Shown here: positions 17,841 to 27,227 of the stretch, in pieces
Numbering within the stretch: position 1 is the first letter of the stretch
Layout of the letters: every line of letters begins with the position of its first letter
Source of the DNA: Gloeocapsopsis sp. IPPAS B-1203
GTDB taxonomy: Bacteria; Cyanobacteriota; Cyanobacteriia; Cyanobacteriales; Chroococcidiopsidaceae
Direction: 5' to 3'
DNA length: 64,000 nt
Assembly (NCBI RefSeq): GCF_002749975.1
Contig: NZ_PEIG01000021.1
Coordinates: forward strand, 1-64,000
Position numbers and translations under genes: made by a program
The notes under the pieces: generated by a model
The model's database searches: none
What the model saw: only the letters and a program-made list of their open reading frames with translations
Told to the model about the DNA's origin: nothing

Positions 17841-19580
17841 ATGCTTAATACCTATCGTCGGATGATGGATGTTGCCGGATCGTATAAGTCGCAGTTGCAA
17901 TCTGCACTGCTGCTGTCTGTTATCGCCTCTATTATTCAAGGAGTCATCTTTGCTCTTTTCTTTCCCTTACTATCAGCATTGATGACGCAACCGATTGATG
18001 TTCAAAGAGTTTGGACACTCTTAGCTTTATTCGGATTTTTAGTTATCGTTGAAGGATTGATTCGCTGGCGAGAACTAGACTTTGCTTGGATAACATCTAC
18101 TGATGTTGCCCATGAAACAAGATTACGACTCGCAGAACAACTGCGACGGATGCCTTTAGAAGAATTGAATCAACGACAGTCGGGCGATCTCAATGTTGTG
18201 CTGAGCGGTAATGTGAGTGAGATTGTGTTGTGGATTGGCAGTTTGGCAACACTGATTATTCAGACGTTAGTTGTGCCACTTGTTGTCATTATCGTCACGC
18301 TGTTCATCGATTGGCGATTAGCGGTGGCATTGTTAGTTACATTTCCCTTAGCTGTGCCAATTTACCGCCAAATGCGATCGCTTGTCAAAAGTTTGCTACG
18401 CGAAATAACAGACGCTGATGCCAACACGGCTTCACGGGTGGTGGAATATACCCAAGGTTTACCTGTACTGCGAGCGACAAAACAGGTTGGAGAGCGATCG
18501 CAACTTCTTCAAGCTGCACTCGTTCATCAACGTGATGTGCAATCGAAAGGACAGCGACTAGTCAATTTACCGCTAATCGCTATGGCAACTGTCGTTGAAG
18601 TTGGTATTTTTACAGTTATTGGCTTAGGAACACTGTTTGTTCTGCAAGGAAGCCTTTCAACTCCGGCTTTATTTGCGCTGGTGGCGATCGCCATGCGTTT
18701 TAGCGAACCACTCGCTCAACTAACAGGGCTTGCTAGTGTCTTCGACTTAATGGAAATTGGATTAGAGAGGATTGAAGCTTTGATGAGTATTCCTCCGCTT
18801 CCTGTACAAACACCACCCACTCAACTTAATTCTTTTGACATTACTTTTGAAAATGTTTCGTTTCGCTATGCCGATCAATCCGAATGGACGCTGCAAGATG
18901 TATCGTTTCACTCGCCTGAACGCACGTTGACAGCTTTAGTAGGATCGTCCGGTAGCGGTAAAACCACAATTACTCGTCTAATTAGCCGCTTTGCCGATGT
19001 GCAACAAGGTAGTATTCGCATCGGTGGGGTAGACGTGCGCCAAGTAGAACCAAGTCAACTTATGCGCTATATTTCTGCGGTGTTTCAAGATGTCTATTTA
19101 TTTGATGACACGATTCGCAACAACATCCGCATGGCTAAACCTGACGCAACAGATATTGAAGTTGAAGCAGCTGCACGCGCCGCAAATTGTCATGAGTTTA
19201 TTAGCCGTTTACCCAAAGGATACGATACTTCAGTGGGTGAGATTGGTGGTACGCTATCGGGTGGAGAACGTCAACGTATTTCCATCGCGCGTGCGATTCT
19301 TAAAGATGCGCCAATTGTCATATTAGATGAACCCACATCAGCTTTAGATACCGAAAGTGAAGTTGCTGTACAACAAGCCATCGATCAACTTGTTGCTAAT
19401 AAAACCGTGATAGTCATTGCTCACCGTCTGTCTACTGTTATTGGTGCAGATTCGATTTTAGTCCTAGAAGACGGGTGTATTGTGGAGAGAGGAACTCATC
19501 CAGAATTATCACAACAAGGGCGCTACGCTACATTATGGAATGCACAACAGTACGCTCAGGGATGGCGAATTGCAGCGTGA
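17841..19580 (+). CDS. ABC transporter, fused membrane and ATP-binding domains (second half, YbtQ/IrtB-like)
   Basis: A 579-residue half-transporter. Membrane helices fill about residues 18-310. The nucleotide-binding domain has Walker A GSSGSGKTT, VFQDVYLFDDTIRNN, signature LSGGERQRI, Walker B IVILDEPTSALD and AHRLST. It pairs naturally with the transporter at 13964, since both are half-size and lie in the same operon, to form a heterodimer. The start ATG 17841 follows the FecB-type gene by 4 bp. Known relatives YbtPQ and IrtAB import ferric siderophores despite the exporter fold, and the local context favours that role. Confidence 0.87.
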   Translation: MLNTYRRMMDVAGSYKSQLQSALLLSVIASIIQGVIFALFFPLLSALMTQPIDVQRVWTLLALFGFLVIVEGLIRWRELDFAWITSTDVAHETRLRLAEQLRRMPLEELNQRQSGDLNVVLSGNVSEIVLWIGSLATLIIQTLVVPLVVIIVTLFIDWRLAVALLVTFPLAVPIYRQMRSLVKSLLREITDADANTASRVVEYTQGLPVLRATKQVGERSQLLQAALVHQRDVQSKGQRLVNLPLIAMATVVEVGIFTVIGLGTLFVLQGSLSTPALFALVAIAMRFSEPLAQLTGLASVFDLMEIGLERIEALMSIPPLPVQTPPTQLNSFDITFENVSFRYADQSEWTLQDVSFHSPERTLTALVGSSGSGKTTITRLISRFADVQQGSIRIGGVDVRQVEPSQLMRYISAVFQDVYLFDDTIRNNIRMAKPDATDIEVEAAARAANCHEFISRLPKGYDTSVGEIGGTLSGGERQRISIARAILKDAPIVILDEPTSALDTESEVAVQQAIDQLVANKTVIVIAHRLSTVIGADSILVLEDGCIVERGTHPELSQQGRYATLWNAQQYAQGWRIAA

Positions 19581-19610
19581 ATCCGCTTGCGAATAAATTC
19601 GCTACTGCGT

Positions 19611-19745
19611 AAACAAAGTCCACCTCCGTGGACTACGGGTAAGGCATGCTTTACCCTCTTAAATATATTGTTTACAGTGTGCGGAGGCACACTTCGTTTG
19701 AGTAGCCCCGACTTCAGTCGCAGGGCATTTGTGATTCGTGCAGGA
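19611..19745. repeat. Multi-hairpin dispersed repeat, fullest copy
   Basis: Four small inverted repeats occur in a row: GTCCACCTCCGTGGAC at 19618-19633, GGTAA...TTACC at 19638-19655, GTGTGCGGAGGCACAC at 19677-19692, and CCGACTTCAGTCG near 19708-19720. The stretch AGTAGCCCCGACTTCAGTCG and GGGCATTTGTGATTCGTGC recurs at 33513-33656, and its ends recur in reverse at 44786-44848. It sits between two convergent genes and could also act as a terminator. Confidence 0.75.
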
Positions 19746-19757
19746 GGTCTATTCTCT

Positions 19758-20930
19758 CTATCGTGCTGCGCGAACTAACAATAGCCCACCTGCAGTAAAG
19801 CCAAAGAGATTAGGTAGCCAGGCTGACATCACAGGAGTTAAAATCCCTGCTACTCCTAAAGCACTAGAGATAAAACTAAATAAGTAGTACGTAAAAATAA
19901 TCACTACACTGACACCAAAGCTGGTTGCTTTTCCGGCGCGACGTTGCGGTTTAGTTCCTAAAGCAGTACCGACTAAGCCAAATACAACACAAACAAATGG
20001 AAACGCAATTTTTTCTTGAATGCGGACTCTCAGTTTGCGAATTTTTTGTTCGTCACCGCTAAAACGAATAATTTCTAAGCGATCGCGTGCTTCTGCAATA
20101 TTCATTTCATTGTAATCTCGCCCTTTGCTGGAGATATCTAACGGCGCACGAGGTAACTGTAGTTGCTGATGTTTAAATCTGACAATGTTGCGATAAGAAC
20201 TATCTGACGAAACAAGATAAATCGTACCATCATAGAAATCCCAAAGGTTTTGTTGCGGATTCCACGCCGCATTCTCTGCCATGACAATTTGATTTAAACC
20301 ATCTTTAGAGCGATCAATAATAGTCAAGCCTGTCATTGTTTGACCGTCAAAGCGATCTGCATAAAATAACCGTGACAAGATCCTCATCCTCTCGCCATCA
20401 GCTTGTTCCACGTCTTCGTATTCAGGATAAATTATATTTTCTTCTTGAAATGTGGGGGTATCTCGCTTAAGTGCTTGATTTAAAGTTAGTGTCGCTTGAT
20501 AGTTTGATGCAGGAACAATTTGCTCGTTAAATAAAAACGTAATTCCAGTAACAACTAAACTGAGAATGATTGCAGGTAAAGCGATACGATAAACACTAAT
20601 TCCACAACCTCGTAAGGCAATAAGTTCGCTATCACTAGAAAAGCGACCGTATGTCATCAACACAGCCAATAGCGTAGACATTGGAAACGCCAACACTACA
20701 AACGAAGGAAACTGCAAGAGAAACACCTGCAACGCAATTTCCAATGGTAGTCCCGACTCTACGACTCGCCGTACTAAATCAAATAATGTCCCGATCGCAA
20801 CTCCCACCGAAGAAAAAGCACCAACGCCAAATAAAAATGGTGGTAGCAGTTCCATCGCAATGTAGCGATCCATCACTGAAAACAGAGTCAGTGATGGGAT
20901 TTTTGCAAATTTGTGACTAGCGATTGTCAT
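19758..20930 (-). CDS. LptF/LptG family permease
   Basis: A 390-residue inner-membrane permease with six predicted helices. Three are N-terminal (PFLFGVGAFSSVGVAIGTLF, FLLQFPSFVVLAFPMSTLLA, and AIILSLVVTGITFLF) and the rest C-terminal (FVCVVFGLVGTALG, IIFTYYLFSFISSAL, LFGFTAGGLLLV). A periplasmic beta-rich domain lies between them. In the LptB2FG complex it draws lipopolysaccharide from the inner membrane toward the LptA bridge. Cyanobacteria often carry a single LptF/G-type gene. It is followed upstream in the transcription direction by lptB and a LptA-like gene, so all three form an Lpt operon. Confidence 0.9.
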   Translation of the reverse strand: MTIASHKFAKIPSLTLFSVMDRYIAMELLPPFLFGVGAFSSVGVAIGTLFDLVRRVVESGLPLEIALQVFLLQFPSFVVLAFPMSTLLAVLMTYGRFSSDSELIALRGCGISVYRIALPAIILSLVVTGITFLFNEQIVPASNYQATLTLNQALKRDTPTFQEENIIYPEYEDVEQADGERMRILSRLFYADRFDGQTMTGLTIIDRSKDGLNQIVMAENAAWNPQQNLWDFYDGTIYLVSSDSSYRNIVRFKHQQLQLPRAPLDISSKGRDYNEMNIAEARDRLEIIRFSGDEQKIRKLRVRIQEKIAFPFVCVVFGLVGTALGTKPQRRAGKATSFGVSVVIIFTYYLFSFISSALGVAGILTPVMSAWLPNLFGFTAGGLLLVRAAR

Positions 20931-20935
20931 TACAT

Positions 20936-20970
20936 TGGGTAATAGGTAATAGGTGATGGGTAATTGGCAT
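20936..20970. repeat. Heptamer-type GGTAAT repeats
   Basis: TTGGGTAATAGGTAATAGGT and GATGGGTAATTGG lie between lptB and the permease gene. They are part of the same dispersed family of short tandem repeats seen in other gaps. Confidence 0.65.
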
Positions 20971-20999
20971 GATTTGCTGTATAATGTTTATCCTAGTTA

Positions 21000-21737
21000 C
21001 TAAATCTGAAATTTATCGCCTAAATAGTATTGCCGTACTAAAGGATCGTTGTAGAGTTCTTCGGCGTTACCTGCTGCGAGGATTTGCCCTTCACGCATGA
21101 TATAGGCGCGATCTGTAATTGCCAGTGTTTCGCGGACATTGTGGTCAGTGATCAGGATACCCATATGGCGATCGCGTAATTTTTTTACCATAGCTTGAAT
21201 TTCGGCAACAGCGATCGGGTCAACACCTGCAAAAGGTTCATCTAAGAATAAAAAACTTGGTCCATTACGCCCAGATGCTAATGCCCTTGCTAATTCGGTA
21301 CGTCGCCGTTCGCCACCAGAAACTTGGATTCCTTTTGTGTTAGCAACTTTTTCTAAGCGAAATTCTTGTAATAATTCATTTAACCGCCATTGCCATTCCC
21401 GCCGAGGAACATTTGTTTGTTGTAGAACTAATAAGAGATTATCTTTAACACTGAGGTTACGGAAAATACTTGGTTCTTGGGCTAAATAGCCAATTCCTAA
21501 CCGCGCGCGTTGATGCATTGGTAGTGAAGTGATGTTCTTGTCGTCTAGCCACACAGTTCCTTCATTTGGCTTTTCTAGACCTGTCGCAATGTAAAATGTT
21601 GTTGTTTTTCCGGCACCATTAGGACCAAGTAACCCGACAACTTCGCCTTGCGCCACAGAAATATTGACGCGATTAACAATAACGCGTTTACCGTAAGATT
21701 TGTGGATATTTTCTAAGACAATCTTGTTCACTACCAC
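21000..21737 (-). CDS. lptB: LPS export ABC transporter ATP-binding protein
   Basis: A 245-residue ATPase with Walker A GPNGAGKTTT, Q-loop LAQEPSIF, signature VSGGERRRTELARAL, Walker B FLFLDEPFAGVD and H-loop TDHN. The whole sequence has the classic LptB pattern (DDKNITSLPMHQRARLGIGY). It powers LPS extraction with the LptF/G permease encoded downstream. The gap to the LptA-like gene is 39 bp, so they are probably one operon. The start ATG 21737 precedes MVVNKIVLENIHKSYG, normal for the family. Confidence 0.95.
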   Translation of the reverse strand: MVVNKIVLENIHKSYGKRVIVNRVNISVAQGEVVGLLGPNGAGKTTTFYIATGLEKPNEGTVWLDDKNITSLPMHQRARLGIGYLAQEPSIFRNLSVKDNLLLVLQQTNVPRREWQWRLNELLQEFRLEKVANTKGIQVSGGERRRTELARALASGRNGPSFLFLDEPFAGVDPIAVAEIQAMVKKLRDRHMGILITDHNVRETLAITDRAYIMREGQILAAGNAEELYNDPLVRQYYLGDKFQI

Positions 21738-21776
21738 TCCACTAACATACCCACAAGCATAACCAACTGATTTAGT

Positions 21777-22268
21777 TTACGATCCTGGGTTGGGTGCTAA
21801 CGGTGGGACTGCGGGTGCAGGTGGGGTTCCTGGTAGTTGATTAGGATTAGGATCGGAAACAATATAGATAGATTGCACTTGCTGGTTTGCTTTAGGTGTC
21901 GCGATAAATCGCCCTTCGTCGATCAGATACGTGACATTTTCACCTCGAATGCTGTTTCCTTGTTGTAAAATATACACATCACCACTTAAAATAATTCTTC
22001 GTTCTTCGCTAAAATATTGTGCTTGCGCCGCAGTTGCTTGAATTTGCCGCGCTGGGTAATTCATTTGAACATTACCGCGTGCTGTAAAAATTCCTGTTTG
22101 CGAGTTAGCTTCTTGAACATCAGAATTGATGATCAATGAATTTTGGTCAGCAGTTTGACCTCTAGCACTTGGTAAAGGACTGTTTAAGGCGATCGCACTT
22201 AGTAACGTAAATGGTAGCAGTGCGATCGCTAAACGATGACGGATCAGAGAAGGCAAATGGGGCATCAT
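21777..22268 (-). CDS. LptA/OstA-like periplasmic LPS transport protein
   Basis: A 163-residue protein with an N-terminal signal sequence (RLAIALLPFTLLSAIALNSP, likely cut before the mature part near ARGQ). An OstA-like domain follows (LIINSDVQEANSQTGIFTAR, then NVQMNYPARQIQATAAQAQY). The C-terminus is proline-rich. LptA-like proteins form the periplasmic bridge for LPS. It is encoded first in a unit with lptB and the permease gene. The start is ATG 22268; the Met one codon later (22265) is equally usable. Confidence 0.88.
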   Translation of the reverse strand: MMPHLPSLIRHRLAIALLPFTLLSAIALNSPLPSARGQTADQNSLIINSDVQEANSQTGIFTARGNVQMNYPARQIQATAAQAQYFSEERRIILSGDVYILQQGNSIRGENVTYLIDEGRFIATPKANQQVQSIYIVSDPNPNQLPGTPPAPAVPPLAPNPGS

Positions 22269-22383
22269 AAGTTAGCATGAAAAAGAGCAACAACCCTGGC
22301 AGCGCAGACTTTATTTCATCTGACGATTACCGTTACGCTTAAGTTTCGACTTCTCAAGCATAACCAATTCAAATTTTACTCAC

Positions 22384-22788
22384 TTATTCTGATTGCGCTA
22401 TTGTAATTATTGGTAGCAAGTCTGAATTTTCGTTAACTTCTTTTTGAACTATCCACTCATGAACTTTTTCTGGTCCTGCTTGCTGCAATTGTGTCAATAA
22501 CTGACAACTGGAATCAATGAGTTCTTCGACATCAATACCGCCAAAAGTCGGTGAGTACCGTTGCAGTTTATTTGTGCCTTCTCCCAGTAGAATAACTGCT
22601 CCCCGCCAGTTACTATTACCCAAGTGATAAAGCGCGACAGCAAGTTGTAAGATCCCTTGATAAAATGTTTTCTCTGGATCTGATGCTTCCATCCACAAAG
22701 CCTCTAATGTATCGTGACAGGCGTAGAACTGTCGTGTATTAAATTGCTCTACGCTTTGCCAAAACTCATCTGGTATTGATTCATTCAT
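22384..22788 (-). CDS. DUF309 domain-containing protein
   Basis: A 134-residue helical protein with the DUF309 motif FYACHDTLEALWMEASDPEK and FYQGILQLAVALYHLGNSNW. DUF309 proteins are common in cyanobacteria and plants and have no established biochemical role. The start codon overlaps the stop of ftrC (ATGA), so its translation is coupled to the ferredoxin-thioredoxin reductase gene. That pairing hints at a redox-linked role, but this is inference from position only. Confidence 0.9.
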   Translation of the reverse strand: MNESIPDEFWQSVEQFNTRQFYACHDTLEALWMEASDPEKTFYQGILQLAVALYHLGNSNWRGAVILLGEGTNKLQRYSPTFGGIDVEELIDSSCQLLTQLQQAGPEKVHEWIVQKEVNENSDLLPIITIAQSE

Positions 22789-23150
22789 CCCATGCTAGAG
22801 CGTACTTCTTGAATCGTCTCTATAGGAATATCTTGCTGTTCGCCAGCAAACTCATTATCTGGCGTCAAAAACAACATACAGTGACACTCTTTACGTTCGC
22901 GCATAGGAACACAAGGACAATTCCAAAAAGCTGCACCTGCTTCTGCCTTTTTATCTTCGTAGTGACGGCAAGGACATAAAGGCGCACCTAAATCATCTTT
23001 ATGTTTGGCAAGTCCTTCAATCACCACAGCTGTCACTGAAGGTTCAGCACAAAAGTAAGTTCCTGTGCGCTTAGCGTAAGTTTGAGCAAACTGCCACATC
23101 GCTTCCAAACTTTTATCCGTAGATAAGTTGCTGCTATCTGTGGGTTTCAT
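22785..23150 (-). CDS. ftrC: Ferredoxin-thioredoxin reductase catalytic chain
   Basis: A 121-residue iron-sulfur protein. The Cys pattern is C34, CPC at 59-61, CPC at 78-80 and CHC at 89-91, the full set of the catalytic subunit. Two Cys form the redox disulfide and the others bind the [4Fe-4S] cluster. It reduces thioredoxin with electrons from photosystem I via ferredoxin, switching carbon metabolism enzymes on in light. The partner variable chain (ftrV) is not in the window, which is usual. The gene ends in an ATGA overlap with the DUF309 gene. Confidence 0.96.
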   Translation of the reverse strand: MKPTDSSNLSTDKSLEAMWQFAQTYAKRTGTYFCAEPSVTAVVIEGLAKHKDDLGAPLCPCRHYEDKKAEAGAAFWNCPCVPMRERKECHCMLFLTPDNEFAGEQQDIPIETIQEVRSSMG

Positions 23151-23261
23151 AATCTTAAAAGTTCGTAATCAAGACGTTTCCTGCATTTTAACGTAGGTAG
23201 ACACATCACATTCTGAGTTCTACAGCAAACCTAAATTAATTGTGACTTGTAGAAAATAGTA

Positions 23262-23290
23262 ATTGGGAACGCGGTAATCGGTAATAGGGT
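23262..23290. repeat. Heptamer-type GGTAAT repeats in the ftrC-DUF58 gap
   Basis: AATTGGGAACGCGGTAATCG and GGTAATAGGGTAAG occur within the 281-bp gap between two genes. The rest of the gap shows a HIP1 site and no open frame worth calling. Confidence 0.55.
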
Positions 23291-23431
23291 AAGAATAGCT
23301 TGGATTGACATGACTTAAAGGCGATCGCCATAGAATCCTCAGTTATTAACTTTAATACTCTTCCTACGTCCTTTCTTTGTGACCTACGTGCCTTTGTGGT
23401 AGCATAAGGCAAGCTGCTACGCGTCTACGTT

Positions 23432-24580
23432 TCAAACACCACGCCCTACTCGCACAACCTGCTGTAATTGAGATGGCAATGGCTGATCTTTATCAATGAC
23501 AATACCAAAAGAATTATGATTAACTGTTGAATCATCCCCCCATAGTATCCAATAACTATCGGGAGAAATTGTCTTCAAAATTGATGGATTTTGACTCAAC
23601 CAAACAAGACAACTTTGAGGTACATTTGCTACTTGCACTTCATTAAAATGCGTTGCAGCTAAAGCGTGTAAGACTGCTCTATTTCCCTGAACTAAACCTG
23701 TTGCGGCTGTCCAAAGTTGTACGCTTAATTGTTGCTTTTGCGCATAAAAATATAATGATGCAGCAGTAATCACGGCTTGTTCAAAACTATTTTCTTCCCA
23801 AGTTGCAGCGCTATCTAAGCAAATGACTAGTTCGCGTCCTTCGGTCATTAATTCTAATTCCCTGACACGAAACTCTCCGTAACGGGCACTACTGCGCCAG
23901 TGGATTAAGCGTAAAGGATCTCCTTGACGATAAGGACGAAGCGATCGCGTTAATCCTTCAGTTGCTAATTCGACACGCTGTTGGTTATTTGACTTAGCAT
24001 GATTTTCCTGTCCTATACTGTCAATAATCGGACACGTTGTTAGTGGCAAAACAGTAGGGTAAACAATGGCTGTAGCAGGGGTTTCTTGCTGACGACGACA
24101 CCAAAATAACCCTACAGGTGCAGCAGTTCTTAATTGTACATTATGCCAACGGTAGACACCCCGTTGTTGTGTCGGCTGATGATAAACCCATTGATAACTT
24201 GATTGTGGTGGAATTATTTCGATGGGTGCTTGTACTGGTTGACCTAAAACAAAAGGTAATAAATCTTGAATTTGCAGGAGATTTTTAGGACGTGTTGTGT
24301 GGTTAGCAATTTCAATTTCTACAGTTAATGCTTCACCTGCACTCACTGGTTGAATGGTTGCACGACGAATTTGGATACCGCGAAGCGATCGCACAGGGAC
24401 AACTGCAGCAATTCCTAATAAGGCAAAACCCAAGCCGCTTAAAACATATAGCCATCCTGCCATTGTATTAACAGCAGCACCAAAAAAACAGCTAGTGACT
24501 CCGATGAGTACCCAACCACTGTAAGCTGGTGTGACCCAACGAGACTCTAGCCAGTCAGCCATTTGTTTGTTTAAGGTCAT
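23432..24580 (-). CDS. DUF58 domain-containing membrane protein
   Basis: A 382-residue protein with two membrane helices at the N-terminus (GWVLIGVTSCFFGAAVNTMA and WLYVLSGLGFALLGIAAVV). An extracytoplasmic beta domain with a DUF58 motif follows (GLTRSLRPYRQGDPLRLIHW, then RSSARYGEFRVRELE). DUF58 proteins usually sit with a MoxR ATPase and von Willebrand-type proteins, and neither is next to this one. It probably acts in assembly or folding of complexes at the membrane. The specific role is unknown. Confidence 0.88.
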   Translation of the reverse strand: MTLNKQMADWLESRWVTPAYSGWVLIGVTSCFFGAAVNTMAGWLYVLSGLGFALLGIAAVVPVRSLRGIQIRRATIQPVSAGEALTVEIEIANHTTRPKNLLQIQDLLPFVLGQPVQAPIEIIPPQSSYQWVYHQPTQQRGVYRWHNVQLRTAAPVGLFWCRRQQETPATAIVYPTVLPLTTCPIIDSIGQENHAKSNNQQRVELATEGLTRSLRPYRQGDPLRLIHWRSSARYGEFRVRELELMTEGRELVICLDSAATWEENSFEQAVITAASLYFYAQKQQLSVQLWTAATGLVQGNRAVLHALAATHFNEVQVANVPQSCLVWLSQNPSILKTISPDSYWILWGDDSTVNHNSFGIVIDKDQPLPSQLQQVVRVGRGV

Positions 24581-24660
24581 TAGTAAAAAATAAGTGCAGG
24601 CAGGATGCCCACACTACTGATTTTATTCTCTAAGAATACCCTTCGCTAATTACTTTGCTA

Positions 24661-26451
24661 TCAACGCTTTGCCAACTTTTTCGCCATTTTCCGCAGACGA
24701 ATTGATTGTGGTGTGACTTCTACTAGTTCGTCAGAGCTAATATACTCTAAAGCACGTTCTAAACTCATTTCCATCGGTGCTTGCAACTGGACTAATTCTT
24801 CACCGCCAGAAGCACGATGATTCGTCAGTTGTTTTGTTTTGCAAACATTAAGTTCTAAATCTTGCTGGCGGTTGTGTTCGCCAACAATCATGCCTTTATA
24901 AACTTTAATCCCTGGAGTAATAAAGAAAACACCGCGATCTTCAGCGTTTCTCATTGCATAGAAAGTTGCGGTTCCTTCCTCAAAGGCAATTAATACCCCA
25001 TTACGACGCGCTTCAATTTCGCCACTAAGTGGACGGTAATCGAGGAAGCTATGGTTCATAATGCCATCACCACGAGTCAGGCGCATGAATTCACCGCGAA
25101 AACCGACTAAACCGCGTGCTGGAATCACAAATTCTAATTGCGTGCGACCATTACCACCAACTTGCATATCTTGCATTTCGCCGCGACGTTGCCCTAAGCG
25201 TTCAATACAGCCACCGACACCTTCTTCAGGAATATCTAGCACTAAATATTCGTAAGGTTCGCAAGGTTGACCGTTAACTTCGCGGTAAATAACTTGTGGC
25301 TGGGAAACTTGAAACTCGTAACCTTCACGTCGCATTGTTTCAATGAGAATTCCCAAGTGTAATTCACCTCGACCAGACACTAAGAATTTATCGGGTGAAT
25401 CTGTTTCTTCAATCCGCAGGGCGACGTTTGTTTCCAATTCGCGGAATAGGCGATCGCGTAATTGTCGCGAGGTGACAAAACTTCCTTCTTGTCCAGCAAA
25501 CGGCGAATCATTCACTGAGAAAGTCATTTGCAGTGTTGGTTCATCGACTTTAATCAGTGGTAGCGCCTGCGGTTCGTTCGGACAGGTTATTGTTTCCCCA
25601 ATGTTTGCATCTGCAAATCCGGCAACCGCAACAATATTGCCTGCAGACGCTTCTTGCATTTCAATGCGCTTGAGTCCCTCAAAACCCATCAACTTGGTAA
25701 CTTTGGCTTTAACAATGTTGCCTGTTTCGGTAATTAAAGCCGCTTGTTGACCCATGCGGATTGTACCGTTGTGGATTCTACCAATGACAATTCGCCCTAG
25801 GTATTCAGAATAATCTAAGGTTGTGACTTGCAATTGTAAGGGTTTGTCAGGATCGCCTACTGGGGGTGGGACATGGTGGAGAACCGCTTCAAATAGGGGT
25901 TGCATATCTACCCCTTCAGCATCAAGATCTTCTTTGGCGTAGCCTTCTAAACCAGATGCGAATAAATAAGGAAAGTCGCACTGATCGTCGTCTGCACCCA
26001 ATTCAATAAACAGATCCAAGACTTTATCAACTGCGCCATGCGGATCAGCTTGGGGACGGTCAATTTTGTTGACGACAACAATTGGACGTAAGCCTTTTTC
26101 TAGTGCTTTTTTCAAAACAAAGCGTGTTTGAGGCATTGGTCCTTCGTTTGCATCCACAATCAGGATACAGCCATCAACCATTCCCAGAACGCGCTCAACT
26201 TCACCGCCAAAATCTGCGTGTCCAGGAGTATCAACAATATTAATCAGCGTATCTTTGTAGCTAACCGCTGTATTTTTTGCCAAGATTGTAATGCCCCGCT
26301 CTCTTTCTAAAGCGTTAGAGTCCATGACGCAGTCTGGAACGTCTTCCCCTTCGCGAAAAATACCAGATTGTCGAAGCAAAGCGTCAACCAGGGTAGTTTT
26401 GCCGTGGTCAACGTGGGCAATAATGGCAACGTTACGAATAGGGAGCGTCAT
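24661..26451 (-). CDS. typA: Ribosome-associated translational GTPase TypA/BipA
   Basis: A 596-residue EF-G-like GTPase. The G1 motif HVDHGKT is at about residues 13-19, G3 is DTPGHADF, and G4 is NKID. The C-terminal BipA domain includes [20 protein letters not shown] and [14 protein letters not shown]-like sequence. TypA/BipA binds the ribosome under stress and affects translation of selected mRNAs. Length and motifs are complete. It is transcribed from its own promoter, since the next upstream gene lies beyond a toxin-antitoxin remnant. Confidence 0.97.
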   Translation of the reverse strand: MTLPIRNVAIIAHVDHGKTTLVDALLRQSGIFREGEDVPDCVMDSNALERERGITILAKNTAVSYKDTLINIVDTPGHADFGGEVERVLGMVDGCILIVDANEGPMPQTRFVLKKALEKGLRPIVVVNKIDRPQADPHGAVDKVLDLFIELGADDDQCDFPYLFASGLEGYAKEDLDAEGVDMQPLFEAVLHHVPPPVGDPDKPLQLQVTTLDYSEYLGRIVIGRIHNGTIRMGQQAALITETGNIVKAKVTKLMGFEGLKRIEMQEASAGNIVAVAGFADANIGETITCPNEPQALPLIKVDEPTLQMTFSVNDSPFAGQEGSFVTSRQLRDRLFRELETNVALRIEETDSPDKFLVSGRGELHLGILIETMRREGYEFQVSQPQVIYREVNGQPCEPYEYLVLDIPEEGVGGCIERLGQRRGEMQDMQVGGNGRTQLEFVIPARGLVGFRGEFMRLTRGDGIMNHSFLDYRPLSGEIEARRNGVLIAFEEGTATFYAMRNAEDRGVFFITPGIKVYKGMIVGEHNRQQDLELNVCKTKQLTNHRASGGEELVQLQAPMEMSLERALEYISSDELVEVTPQSIRLRKMAKKLAKR

Positions 26452-26718
26452 AGGAGCGTTCCAATGATGGTAGAGAGGGATTGATTGCAGCTTAGTAACA
26501 GATTGTGGCGGCGATCGCCAATTCTGTAAAGAAGCCTTAATAATTGTAGCTCATTAGTTACACACCTGGCTTGAGCAATTAAATCGGAAAGCTTGTGAGT
26601 TGTGTGTTTAAATTATTGAAGTTCAATCAACCTAAGGGCATTGAACCACCACAAATCATCTCTGGTTCTATAGATAATTTTGATCCGGTCTTTTTTGCCA
26701 CAATGTTAGGCATTTTTT

Positions 26719-26956
26719 CTATAAGCTTTTCAATAACTCAATAAATTCTTCAACTGTTAAACCAGCATCACTGAGAATACTTTTAAAAGTCTTTAATTTA
26801 AGAATTGTATTGCCGTGATAAGGCGCAGTCACTCTTCTGCCTTCAGCATTTTCGGTAAATTTTGTGACTTCCACTTTGTTGAGATAGGGCGAATCCTATT
26901 TTTTCTAAAACTTTGATAGCTTCTGTAGCTGAAACTCTAGGAAGGCGAGAACTCAA
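26719..26956 (-). pseudogene. hicA: HicA-type mRNA interferase with a one-base insertion
   Basis: Reading from TTG 26956 (overlapping the hicB stop) gives MSSRLPRVSATEAIKVLEKI, then GFALSQQSGSHKIYRK and stop. The HicA sequence continues one frame over: AEGRRVTAPYHGNTILKLKT, then FKSILSDAGLTVEEFIELLK, with the stop at 26719. One extra A in the CGAAAATGC stretch near 26850 explains the break, since the expected reading is CGAAATGC. The total is 238 nt, one more than a multiple of three. The conserved HicA residues (SGSHKIY, PYHG) are all there, so the decay looks recent or could be a sequencing slip. Confidence 0.85.
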
Positions 26957-27174
26957 ACCTGCACCTCTACGGTGGTCAGACTCATGTGGGATTTGGGAAC
27001 CTCTTCACCATTTGCTACTCTGTCTTCGATGTGTAGAAGGATGGTATCTTGAATATTTTGCAGAGCTTCCTCATAGGAATCCCCTTGAGTATAGCAGCCC
27101 TGTAGTGTTGGACATGATGCAAAATAGCCTTCCTCGTCCTTTTCAATTACGACAGGAAACAGAAAACGGTTCAT
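26953..27174 (-). CDS. hicB: HicB family antitoxin
   Basis: A 73-residue HicB-fold protein. FPVVIEKDEEGYFASCPTLQ, GCYTQGDSYEEALQNIQDTI and the C-terminal TTVEVQV are the family core. There is no extra DNA-binding domain, as in the short HicB class. It would bind HicA and silence it. Gene order is hicB then hicA, with their ends overlapping. It remains intact although hicA is frameshifted. Confidence 0.9.
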   Translation of the reverse strand: MNRFLFPVVIEKDEEGYFASCPTLQGCYTQGDSYEEALQNIQDTILLHIEDRVANGEEVPKSHMSLTTVEVQV

Positions 27175-27227
27175 ACAACAACATAGTTGGGGTTTATGTG
27201 TGTCTATATTGTACTAGTTATGCAATC

